A DNA stretch of 64,000 nt, from assembly GCA_028671895.1 (NCBI GenBank), contig JAPMAC010000231.1:9388001-9452000 (forward strand), in the 5' to 3' direction. The notes under the pieces were generated by a model. The model ran no database searches, had not been told where the DNA came from, and saw nothing but the letters and a program-made list of their open reading frames with translations. Numbering within the stretch: the stretch's first letter is position 1; each line of letters opens with the position of its first letter. The position numbers and the translations under genes are program-made. This document shows, piece by piece, positions 33,668 to 42,850 of this stretch. Source of the DNA: Oenanthe sinensis (taxonomy: Eukaryota > Streptophyta > Magnoliopsida > Apiales > Apiaceae).

Positions 33668-36600
33668 CTAACAGGTGTTAAGCATCCCTAATACACCAAC
33701 CAATCTAGAAAATGTTGATTCGTCTAGGGGTTTAGTGAATATATCTGCTATTTGACGTTCAGTAGACACAAAATGCAACTCTACAGTTCCATTTTCTACA
33801 TGTTCTCTAATAAAATGATACCTGATGTCAATGTGCTTGGTCCTTGAGTGATCCACAGGATTGTTGGTCATTGCAATAGCACTTGTGTTGTCACACATGA
33901 TAGGAATCTTAGATACTTCCACACCGTAGTCCTTGAGTTGGTTCTTCATCCACAGTATCTGGGCCACACAGCTTCCAGCAGCAATATATTCTGCTTCAGC
34001 TGTCGAGGTAGATACTGTGTGTTGTTTCTTGCTTTGCCAAGACACCAACCTTCTTCCAAGGAACTGACAGCTTCCTGAAGTACTCTTCCTATCTATTCTA
34101 CAACCTGCGTAATCTGAATCCGAATAGCCAACAAGATTAAACCCTGTATCTCTTGGGTACCAAATCCCGAGATTTGATGTTCCCTTGAGATACCTAAAAA
34201 TGCGCTTTACGGCTATGAGATGTGACTCTCTAGGATCCGCTTGGAACCTTGCACATAAGCATGTAGAGAACATAATATCAGGTCTGCTAGCAGTTAAATA
34301 CAAAAGTGAGCCGATCATACCTCGATAGCTTGAGATGTCTACAGGTTTACCCGATTTGTCCTCGTCAAGTTTCGTGGCTGTTGCCATAGGAGTCTTTGCT
34401 TGTGATACATCTTGGAGACCATACTTCTTCAATAGATCATGAATGTACTTGGTCTGGCAGATAAATATCCCGTCCTTCTTCTGACTAACTTGAATGCCCA
34501 GAAAGAACGTCAGCTCTCCCATCATGCTCATCTCATACCTTGATTGCATTAACTTAGCGAATTTAGCACACAGCTTCTCATTTGCAGACCCAAAGATAAT
34601 GTCATCCACATATACTTGCACCATTATTAGATCATCTTTGCATTTCCTGTAGAAGAGCGTCTTGTCGATTACTCCTCTTGTAAAACCACTTTCTAGTAAG
34701 AAGTCTGACAGAGTTTCATACCACTTTCGCGGAGACTGCTTAAGGCCATATACTGATTTGAAGAGTCGATAAACATAATCACAATGTTTGATATCGATAA
34801 ACCCGGGAGGTTGCTCGACATACACCTCTTCATCCAGTTCACCGTTTAAGAATGCACTCTTGACATCCATTTGATAGACTTTAAAACCATGATGTGCTGC
34901 GAATGCCAAGAACATCCTTACTGCCTCTAGCCTTGCTACTGGTGCATAGGTTTCATCATAATCAATTCCTTCTCGTTGAGTATAACCCTTGGCAACCAGG
35001 CGAGCTTTATTTCGTGTTACACGTCCGTCTTCATCCAGCTTGTTCCTGAATACCCATTTTGTCCCAACAACATATCTATTCTTTGGTCTGGGTACCAGCT
35101 TCCACACCTTCTGCCTTTCAAACTGATTGAGTTCCTCTTGCATAGCAATCACCCAATCAGCGTTATCTAGAGCTTCTTCCACCACTTTAGGTTCCATCTG
35201 AGAAAGGAACACTGAATATAGACATTCATTCTCAGTGGCAATTTCAGCTCTAGCTTTTCCTCTAGTAGTCACTCCGGCTTCTGGATCACCAATAATTAGC
35301 TCGAACGGATGGTCCTTGTTCCAAGTGCGATCCCTAGCAAATGTTCTTGATGATTCAGCTTGATCTTGTAAGTGAAGGTGACTTAGTCTAGAAGCACTTT
35401 CACTAGCTTCTCTTGAGCTAGTACTAGCTCCCCCTGAGTGAGCTGCTCCCCCTGAGTGCATACTGACTCCCCCTGAGTTAGTACCAGGTCTGACGGAAGG
35501 TGATCCCTCAGTTCTAGGGTTTTGAATTTGCGAAACACTAGACTCTTGATTAATTTCATTATTTATAGTTGGATCACTACCCTGCACTACTGACTCAGGA
35601 ACTGTATCCACTTCATCAACATCCATATTTTCAAATCTTAGGGAAGTGGGCTCACTATCTTCTTTTTGTATAGAAGGGAGCTTTGAGTCGTCGAATGTGA
35701 CATTAAGGCTTTCAACCACCTTGCGATCATTAAGCACAAACACCCTGTACGCTGCTACTACTTCAAGAGAATATCCAATGAAAAACCCTTCATCTGCTTT
35801 GGCATCAAACTTTCCAAGTTGTGCATTGTCTCTTAACACAAAGCATTTGGCACCAAATACGTGAAAGTACTTGATAGATGGTTTTCGTTTATTCATCATG
35901 TAATACGGCGTCTCATTATGGTCCTTTATAATCAGGGTTCTGTTCTGTGTATAACAAGCCGTGTTAACTGCTTCAGCCCAAAAATATAAAGGAAGTTTTG
36001 ACTCATACAGCATTGTCCTAGCTGCTTCAACCAGTGTCCTGTTCTTCCTTTCTACCACCCCATTTTGCTGTGGTGTTCTCGGTGCTGAATACTGTCGTCT
36101 GATCCCTTTAGATATGCAGAAATCCATTAACACTGAGTTCTTGAATTCTGTCCCATTGTCGGATCGGATAGTCTTCACAGTCAGACTTGCTACGTTTTCA
36201 ATTACCAGTACATGTCTAATGATCTCATGTGGCACTTCATCTTTCGATGTCACAAACTTCACCCATGTGTATTTGGAAAAGTCATCGACAATTACCAGCG
36301 CATATCTTTTCCTTGACATTGACATAACATTAACAGGTCCAAACAAATCCATGTGAAGGAGTTGTAGGGGCTCGGTAATGCTATTCACTTGTTTATCCTT
36401 ATGCGAGGCTCTTTTTGATTTTCCCATCTCACATGCTTCGCAGAGTCCATCTGGAGTGAACTCCATCTGCGGCAGCCCTCTCACCAATTCTCTTCTTACG
36501 AGATTATTCATTGCTTTAAAGTTCAGGTGAGATAATCTTTTATGCCATAGCCAACTTTCATCAGCAGAAGCCTTGCTGTAGAAACACGTGACTTCAGACT

Positions 36601-37012
36601 GATCAGCAGAATTCATGTCAGCTATGAACAAATTTGACTTCCTTACTCCTTTGAGAGCAAGGCTTCCATCCTTTTTGCTTCGAATCGAACAATCATGCTT
36701 CCCAAAGTTGACGTCAAAACCCCTGTCGGTGAACTGACTAATGCTTAGAAGATTATGTCGCAATCCTTCCACAAAAGATACATCTTCAATGATAACATTT
36801 CCACAAACGATCTTGCCATATCCCCTGGTGTAACCTTTGCTGTTATCTCCAAAAGTAACCACGGAGCCGGCTCTCAACACCAAATCTGTTAGCAGGGACT
36901 TATTGCCGGTCATATGCCTCGATGCTCCACTGTCCAGCACCCATATGACTTTACCCTTTTCCTGTACACTGCCCTGCAAATCCAGAAAGGTTAGGTGTTC
37001 TTCGGAACCCAA
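33668..37012 (-). CDS. pol: Element D pol: protease, integrase, reverse transcriptase, RNase H
   Basis: The frame is open from 37030 and reads through to a stop at 33668 without interruption (about 1114 codons). It has no ATG at its head, so it must be made by frameshifting or another recoding from gag. Numbering from the TTG at 37012: aspartic protease DSGA (D27); GAG-pre-integrase zinc site H157, H162, C191, C194; integrase D222, D285, E321 with 35 residues between the last two; a Ser/Gly-rich linker (470-560); reverse transcriptase with D716 and YVDD (801-804); RNase H with D965, E1008, D1041 and the TKHID motif. The order PR-IN-RT-RH is that of Ty1/copia. All catalytic residues are present, so the enzyme could be functional. 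Confidence 0.95.
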   Translation of the reverse strand: MGSEEHLTFLDLQGSVQEKGKVIWVLDSGASRHMTGNKSLLTDLVLRAGSVVTFGDNSKGYTRGYGKIVCGNVIIEDVSFVEGLRHNLLSISQFTDRGFDVNFGKHDCSIRSKKDGSLALKGVRKSNLFIADMNSADQSEVTCFYSKASADESWLWHKRLSHLNFKAMNNLVRRELVRGLPQMEFTPDGLCEACEMGKSKRASHKDKQVNSITEPLQLLHMDLFGPVNVMSMSRKRYALVIVDDFSKYTWVKFVTSKDEVPHEIIRHVLVIENVASLTVKTIRSDNGTEFKNSVLMDFCISKGIRRQYSAPRTPQQNGVVERKNRTLVEAARTMLYESKLPLYFWAEAVNTACYTQNRTLIIKDHNETPYYMMNKRKPSIKYFHVFGAKCFVLRDNAQLGKFDAKADEGFFIGYSLEVVAAYRVFVLNDRKVVESLNVTFDDSKLPSIQKEDSEPTSLRFENMDVDEVDTVPESVVQGSDPTINNEINQESSVSQIQNPRTEGSPSVRPGTNSGGVSMHSGGAAHSGGASTSSREASESASRLSHLHLQDQAESSRTFARDRTWNKDHPFELIIGDPEAGVTTRGKARAEIATENECLYSVFLSQMEPKVVEEALDNADWVIAMQEELNQFERQKVWKLVPRPKNRYVVGTKWVFRNKLDEDGRVTRNKARLVAKGYTQREGIDYDETYAPVARLEAVRMFLAFAAHHGFKVYQMDVKSAFLNGELDEEVYVEQPPGFIDIKHCDYVYRLFKSVYGLKQSPRKWYETLSDFLLESGFTRGVIDKTLFYRKCKDDLIMVQVYVDDIIFGSANEKLCAKFAKLMQSRYEMSMMGELTFFLGIQVSQKKDGIFICQTKYIHDLLKKYGLQDVSQAKTPMATATKLDEDKSGKPVDISSYRGMIGSLLYLTASRPDIMFSTCLCARFQADPRESHLIAVKRIFRYLKGTSNLGIWYPRDTGFNLVGYSDSDYAGCRIDRKSTSGSCQFLGRRLVSWQSKKQHTVSTSTAEAEYIAAGSCVAQILWMKNQLKDYGVEVSKIPIMCDNTSAIAMTNNPVDHSRTKHIDIRYHFIREHVENGTVELHFVSTERQIADIFTKPLDESTFSRLVGVLGMLNTC

Positions 37013-39531
37013 TGATGTTTGGGCCCGGCATCAATAATTTCCTTTTTCTTTTCAGATACAGAAGGCTTTGCCTTGTTGCCATCAGGGGCATTCATCTTGA
37101 CTTTGTCTTTTCCCTTGTCAACCTTGACTGGTTTGTCAGGTTTGGAAGTAGACTGGTCACTCCTAACTTTAGGAGGACTTGAAGTCTTAGTTTTTGACCC
37201 CACATGCTTTTTCTTACCACTACTAGATGTATGTTCAACAGATGCACTAGCAGTATTCATTAAATTAAAATAAGCATGCATGATGTTTACAGCACATGGC
37301 ATACAATTAGGATTATTGCATTTAGCATGATTTGCATGCATGTTAGGCAAAGCAGTAGTTGCAGGCATGGTATTACAACCAACAGATTTGTCTTCCTCTA
37401 CATAGAACGGGCAATAGTAAGACAAATGATCAGTTTGATTACAAATATAGCATGCCTTTCTAGCTCGTGTAGATGTAGATACAGATGCAGGTTCAGTTTT
37501 AACTGCCTTTACAGGTGCTTTCATTTGGTCTGACCCTGCTACCCATTGTTTATATGACACCGTCTTAGCCTCCTTGGTTCCTACACCTCTCTTAGCATAA
37601 GCAATCTTACTAGCTCTTTTAGAAGTTGTAGGTTCTACTACTTTTTCTTCTGAATCTCTTTCAATTTTAATCTCATGTTCAATTTCAGTAGCAACAGGAT
37701 CTATGGTCCTAGGCTCAAAATGCTTAAAGATAGGTTTTCTAACATCCATTAAAACCTCAGGCACATTTTCTTTGACTAACACTGGCTCTAACAACTCAGC
37801 AGCCCTATTTTTCTTTTTCTGTGTGTAGTCAAGTCCTATGTTTACTTTTTCATTTTTGCTCTTGCCTGCCAGTTTCATGTACATGTCCCTTTCTACGAAA
37901 ACTTTATTAGCGGCTTCTTCAAAAGATTTACATGTTACTTTAAGCTCAGCTAATTCATTTTTAAGTTCTTCGTTAAGGTCTTCCCTAATCTTAAGCTTGT
38001 GTTCTAAAACATCTACCTGATTCATTAACTGCCTTTCCTTACTTTCTCCTGATTCTAATTCCTCTACCCTGGCCTCGAGAAGTCTATTCTTAAGGGAGAG
38101 TTTAGCATTTTCCTCATTAACAGCAATTAGATTAAGTTGGAGATTGTACATATCTTTAGTCATGGCAGCTAATTCATTTTGGTACTCAGGAATAGACATT
38201 TCATTTACGGTTAGAATTGGTACCTCTGATTGTTCTGAAGATTTTGCCATTAAAGCGAAGTTGCATAGCTCCTGATCTTCATCTTCATCAGACTCGTCCC
38301 AACCCTTCCCTTCAGTCACAACATACGCCCGGCTTCCCTTCTGTTGCTTGCTAACCAAGGCATCATATTTCTTTTTCAAATCAGCATAGGATTCCTTGGG
38401 ATGAACGTACTTGGGCTTCTTGCACTCTGTTGCGAAGTGCCCCAATTCATTGCAGTTGTAGCATCTGAACTTGTTCTTGTCTACCAGGTTAGGTCTGTAG
38501 CCACTACCAGATGTGCTACTCCGACCGCTGTAATTTCCACTACCACTTACACTACTGCCTCTCCTGCCTCTTCGGCTGAAAGAACTACCAAAGCGTCCTT
38601 TACCACTTCTTTGCTTCCTGAAGCTGATATGAGCAAATTCTCGAGCAATACAAGCATATGACTTGTCTTCTAATTTGTCCAGCTCTTCAAGGGTATAGTA
38701 TTCATCCTCACTTTCTTCGGATGGATCTTCAATGTCTAATACCACCCTTTCAGGATTAGCATTTTTCAATGAGACAGCTGCAAGTGCCTTTACAGCAGTT
38801 TCTTCAGCTACAAGTCCAGACTCACTTACCGCTTTGTTTTCTCCACTATTGTAGGATCTTCTTCTGTCATTTTGTTCCTGCTCCAGCTCGTAGGTCTTCA
38901 AAACACCATACAGCTTTTCGAGAGAAGTGTTTTTCAAATCTCTTGACTCTCGAATGGCAGTGATCCTGTGTTCCAGATGTTTAGGCAAATTCAAGAGAAA
39001 CTTGATATTTGAATCTGCTAGTGGATAGACTTTATCTCTTATACTCAGCTCGATAAGCAATTTACTGTACCGTTTGTAAACATCTGCTACGCTTTCTCCT
39101 CGTTCGCATCTGAACGATTCATATTCAGATATCAGAATGCGTTTGTGATTATCTCTAACTTCCTCGGTCCCCTCCATCACCACAGCCAGTTTATCCCACA
39201 TGGCTTTAGCTGTTTTTAATCCCTTTATTTGAACATAGTACTCTGAGTTTAGGGATTCAATTATGACGTTGCGTAACGACGCATCCATACCAACCAATTC
39301 TTTATCTGCGTCTGAAAACTCCATTTCCTCTTTAGGAACAGACCGGGATGGAATTAGTATCCCTCCTTCCATTCGCTCTGGCTCAATTCTCATGGGTATG
39401 TATGGACCGTTTTCCAATATTCTCAAGTATACCTTGTTTATTGATTCAAGGTAAGCTTTCATCCTTCCGGTCCATTCGTCATAATGTTGTGCATCAAACG
39501 GAGGTATCTTAAATCTGTGTGCGGCGGCCAT
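36991..39531 (-). CDS. gag: Element D gag (846 aa) with two zinc knuckles
   Basis: Starts at ATG 39531 (MAAAHRFKIPPFD). Residues 1-225 are a copia gag domain (YDEWTGRMKAYLE, MWDKLAVVMEG, LEKLYGVLKTYELE). An Arg/Ser/Gly-rich stretch (308-345) precedes a CCHC knuckle at 357-370 (CYNCNELGHFATEC). A long coiled coil follows at about 452-545, then a second CCHC site at 694-707 (CYICNQTDHLSYYC) and a Cys/His cluster at 732-746 (HANHAKCNNPNCMPC). A basic Lys-rich tail ends in WVPKNT. It would form the particle and package RNA. It is longer than most copia gags, as is usual in Sireviruses. It overlaps pol by about 40 bases, pol being in the -1 frame. Confidence 0.93.
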   Translation of the reverse strand: MAAAHRFKIPPFDAQHYDEWTGRMKAYLESINKVYLRILENGPYIPMRIEPERMEGGILIPSRSVPKEEMEFSDADKELVGMDASLRNVIIESLNSEYYVQIKGLKTAKAMWDKLAVVMEGTEEVRDNHKRILISEYESFRCERGESVADVYKRYSKLLIELSIRDKVYPLADSNIKFLLNLPKHLEHRITAIRESRDLKNTSLEKLYGVLKTYELEQEQNDRRRSYNSGENKAVSESGLVAEETAVKALAAVSLKNANPERVVLDIEDPSEESEDEYYTLEELDKLEDKSYACIAREFAHISFRKQRSGKGRFGSSFSRRGRRGSSVSGSGNYSGRSSTSGSGYRPNLVDKNKFRCYNCNELGHFATECKKPKYVHPKESYADLKKKYDALVSKQQKGSRAYVVTEGKGWDESDEDEDQELCNFALMAKSSEQSEVPILTVNEMSIPEYQNELAAMTKDMYNLQLNLIAVNEENAKLSLKNRLLEARVEELESGESKERQLMNQVDVLEHKLKIREDLNEELKNELAELKVTCKSFEEAANKVFVERDMYMKLAGKSKNEKVNIGLDYTQKKKNRAAELLEPVLVKENVPEVLMDVRKPIFKHFEPRTIDPVATEIEHEIKIERDSEEKVVEPTTSKRASKIAYAKRGVGTKEAKTVSYKQWVAGSDQMKAPVKAVKTEPASVSTSTRARKACYICNQTDHLSYYCPFYVEEDKSVGCNTMPATTALPNMHANHAKCNNPNCMPCAVNIMHAYFNLMNTASASVEHTSSSGKKKHVGSKTKTSSPPKVRSDQSTSKPDKPVKVDKGKDKVKMNAPDGNKAKPSVSEKKKEIIDAGPKHHWVPKNT

Positions 39532-40015
39532 TTTAATAAAGTTTAAAATTAAGATAATACACTTTTCAAATTACAATAAATTGTATTTACTTGAAAAATT
39601 AATTATCTCACTTTAAATGTCCAACAATTAATATCCAACGGATTCTGCACTTAAGATTCAAGCAAGTTAGTTTTAATCACAGGAACAGTAGCAGGGTCCA
39701 CAATTTTTCAAGTCCAAACAAAAAGGTGTCCACTTTCTAGTTGACAGAAGTTCGAAATTGTCCTTTTTGTTTAGCCAATCAGTTGATTCCAGTTTTGACC
39801 ACAAGAAAATCCACAAAGCTCTAAAGTACAGTATTTTGGAATTTTGTACAAGTATTCCTTACACCATGACTCAGAACTTTTTAGATCTACGATTTTTTTC
39901 AAGAAGAAACAAATAAAAACTTTCGGCACAAACTTCAAGGAAAAATTAGATCTGGGATTTTCAAGAACCAACTCAAATAACACAGTAGGATCTCTGTTAG
40001 ATGTGTTTAACAGGT
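39532..40015 (-). other. Untranslated leader of element D
   Basis: 484 bp between primer site and gag ATG, without a sense-strand frame of interest. Expected place of packaging signals; nothing specific recognised. Confidence 0.6.
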
Positions 40016-40027
40016 GCTCTGATACCA
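40016..40027 (-). other. Primer binding site of element D
   Basis: TGGTATCAGAGC on the minus strand, two bases after the LTR end CCTAACA; initiator methionine tRNA type. Confidence 0.92.
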
Positions 40028-40029
40028 AT

Positions 40030-41350
40030 TGTTAGGTCCAAAGTGTTGTAGAGGGGGGGTGAATACAACTGTTTAAAATTTATGAGAGAATAAACAATGT
40101 GCAAGTAATAAATGATGACTCAGAATTTCAAGAATATATCATTATATTCATTGATGGATTTGCTACAACATTCATAAAAGCATCATGATCAGTTGAACAA
40201 TAAATACAGCAATTAAAGCTAGATTCAACTGATCCTCTCTCTCTCACTTTTTGTTTTACAGTAAATGCTCTCTCTTAAAAAATTATCGTTGAAAATACAG
40301 AGATACTAGTTTTTTCTAAATAAAAAACAAAGTGCTGCTTTTATAATGTCATGTAGTCTTGATCTTGTCCTTTTTGTGTACGTGGCCCAATCAGGACTTC
40401 GACAACAAAAAGTACTTTCCCAACAACTCTGGATCAACCGTTCACAATAAGCCACTTGTCCCTTGAACATTAAATGTTACATTTCTACCCGCATCTCGAT
40501 CTTCGCCTGGACCCATCTCGATCTCGATCTGTGAAAATCTCGATCTCGATCTGGGAGAATCTCGATCTCGATCTATGAGGATCTCGATCTCGATCTGTGA
40601 AAATCTCGATCTCGATCTGGGAGAATCTCGATCTCGATCTATGAGGATCTCGATCTCGATCTGTGAAAATCTCGATCTCGATCTGGGAGAATCTCGATCT
40701 CGATCTATCGCCTGGATCTGGATTTGCCTTTGCAGTGTTTTACTTCACTTGTAAATCTCGACCCGCATCTCGATCTGCTGTGGATCGACATTTGCCTTGG
40801 CAAATATGCACACATCCAATGTTGACCTTCTTTAGTGACTAATTGAGAATTAACCTTTGTGAGCAAGTTTCCTTAGCTTCTTCAATTTCTTTTCCTCACT
40901 CAATTCAAATGAGATCTTCTATTACTGACACGAACTTGCCTCCAATGTCCTGACACTTGATGCAATGGTCTGGTTCATAAGTGACTAGTCTTGTAGGGGT
41001 TCTTGCTTCTGAATGTCAGTTCTCATTTGTTGATTAACCTTTACATTATCCAGATGTTGATATACATTACATGAAATCACTTTGGCCTTCTTGATACTTC
41101 CTTGACATTAATTTGATTCTCCATTAGATAAGTTAGGGCATGAGCAATACTCAGATTGAACTTCTTCTCACTTATGCATCCTTGATTAACCAAATTAGTT
41201 ACTTGTAGTTACCAAGTATCATTACCATTTCTTCAGTTGATTGATTCCATGTGCTTCTTCAGTTTCTCTTGTTTTGCTGTTGTTTTATCTTTTACTTAGT
41301 TGAGTTACAAAATAATTAAGTGTTACAAGTTAGTACACCTATGCCTTTCA
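40030..41350 (-). repeat. 5' LTR of element D
   Basis: 1321 bp, almost identical to 26646-27967. It carries the same nine-monomer array at 40515-40712 and TATA box at 40338-40345, and starts TGAAAGGCATAGG at 41350 on the minus strand. Confidence 0.95.
40515..40712 (-). repeat. U3 higher-order repeat array, 5' LTR copy
   Basis: Same three 66-bp higher-order units of 22-bp monomers as at 27132-27329; no difference seen within the array itself. Confidence 0.95.
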
Positions 41351-41355
41351 AAAGG

Positions 41356-42850
41356 TTTGAAGTCAAAGTCATTCCTAGAATCTAGTTCTTAGTGATCCGG
41401 ATTTTGAGTAAAGGCTAGAAGTGCTAATCAAGATGAACATATATTTTTTTTTGGGACCCAACATTCAATAATTGGTATCCCAAAGAATATTGAAGATGCA
41501 CTGATTGATCCAGATTGGGTGATTGTAATGCAAGATGATCTCAATCAGTTCGAAGGCAGAATCTACTGAAGCTGGAACTCAGACCACTAAAGTCGAAGTT
41601 GAAATTGGTACAATAAGGGTTCACAGAAACTGGATAAATATTGGCATTGTTATGAGGGACAAAGCCAAACTGGTCGCTACAGGTTACTTTAAAGTAGAAG
41701 GTATCGACGATGATGGTAACAGAATCTTCGGGACTTTCAAGATCAAACAGTAAGCACCAGTGACGAGACTTGATCCTTTGGAGACCCAACAATTAGGACC
41801 AAAACAAGATGAGGACCTAATAATATGATATCCCTAGCACATGTGGAGCATTCAAGCATGAAGATCTATCAGATGAATGTGAACAAGTGCACTACTGAAT
41901 GGTGAGCTAGAAGTTGAAGTTAATGTACAACATTTCCTGGACTTTGAAGTTATAGATCCATTGGAATTAGTATATCATTCTCTTCCCAAACTCTTTTATG
42001 ACGGAGGTAGGGATTCAAACAAAACATCAAGGACATGGTATGACACTCTAACTAGTTTATTACTTGAAAATAATTTTGGTAGAGTAGTCATACACATATA
42101 TCTCTCTAGAATACAAAGCACACACAATGTAATACATATGCAAGAATACCATGATTATATTATATGTGGGTCTACTAATGAAAATTTCGCAAGATATTTG
42201 CTAAGTAAATGCAGAGTAGGTACAAGATGAGCATGTTGGAAGAGTTGCAATTCTTTTTGGATTACAAGTAATTCGAAAGAATGATGGCAATTAAAGTAAG
42301 TCAAGGATCTTTTGAAGATGCGCAATTTGAAAGATTCTAGACCTGCCAAGACTACTTGCCAACAAACCACTAAGCTTGATCAGGGCAAATCAGGTATATG
42401 AACTGAAGTGACAAGCTATAGAGGTATGTCCAGTTCATTACTTATTCAAATGCATAAAGACCATATATTTTATTCTCGATATGCCTATGTGCAAGTTTCC
42501 AAGTGGATACTAGAGAATTTTATCTTATAGCTAAGTTATGAATTGCTAGATATCTTAGGGGATCGCCAATTCTTAGAATCAGGTACCCTGAAGATAATAG
42601 GTTTAACCTAATTGGCTATATAGATATAGATGATGCAGGTTGTAAGAAAGACATGGAAGTCATTCCTAGAAGCTGTCAAATCCAACAACTCTGCTGGATA
42701 CTCTCTACACCACTCATGGAACAAGTACAAGGACATCAGGTATCATTTCTTTCGAGATTGTCCTTAGTCGAATAACTTGCATATTTTTGCTAAATAACTT
42801 GATGAATTTATTTTATCTAAGTTGGTTAGTAAACTTGGGATATAATTTAT
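41356..42850 (+). pseudogene. Element C pol remnant (reverse transcriptase and RNase H)
   Basis: Resumes the plus-strand pol of C after element D. Recognisable pieces: a DALIDPDWVIVMQDDLNQFE-like start of the RT region (41500), ARTWYDTLTSLLLENNF-like residues (42030-42075), a decayed YxxYIICGSTNE in place of YVDDIIFGSANE (42145-42185), and NLIGYIDIDDAGCKKD (42605-42650) matching the RNase H start. Stops and shifts occur throughout. Not functional. Confidence 0.65.

Larger units (their letters stand above)
26646..41350 (-). mobile_element. Element D: complete, young Sirevirus (copia) with gag, pol and ORF3
   Basis: 14,705 bp on the minus strand with perfect 5-bp duplications AAAGG at 26641-26645 and 41351-41355. 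Order on the minus strand: 5' LTR (41350-40030), primer site, leader, gag, pol overlapping gag in the -1 frame, 1.1-kb spacer with a repeat array, ORF3, polypurine tract, 3' LTR (27967-26646). I found two differences between the LTRs: a G-run length change (26667-26674 against 40051-40057) and one substitution (G in GGATCGGGATT at the left, T at the right). gag, pol and ORF3 are all open. A third ORF after pol, the AATAGGGGGAGAT tract and a long gag place it in the Sirevirus group. It inserted into element C in the opposite direction. Confidence 0.93.
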
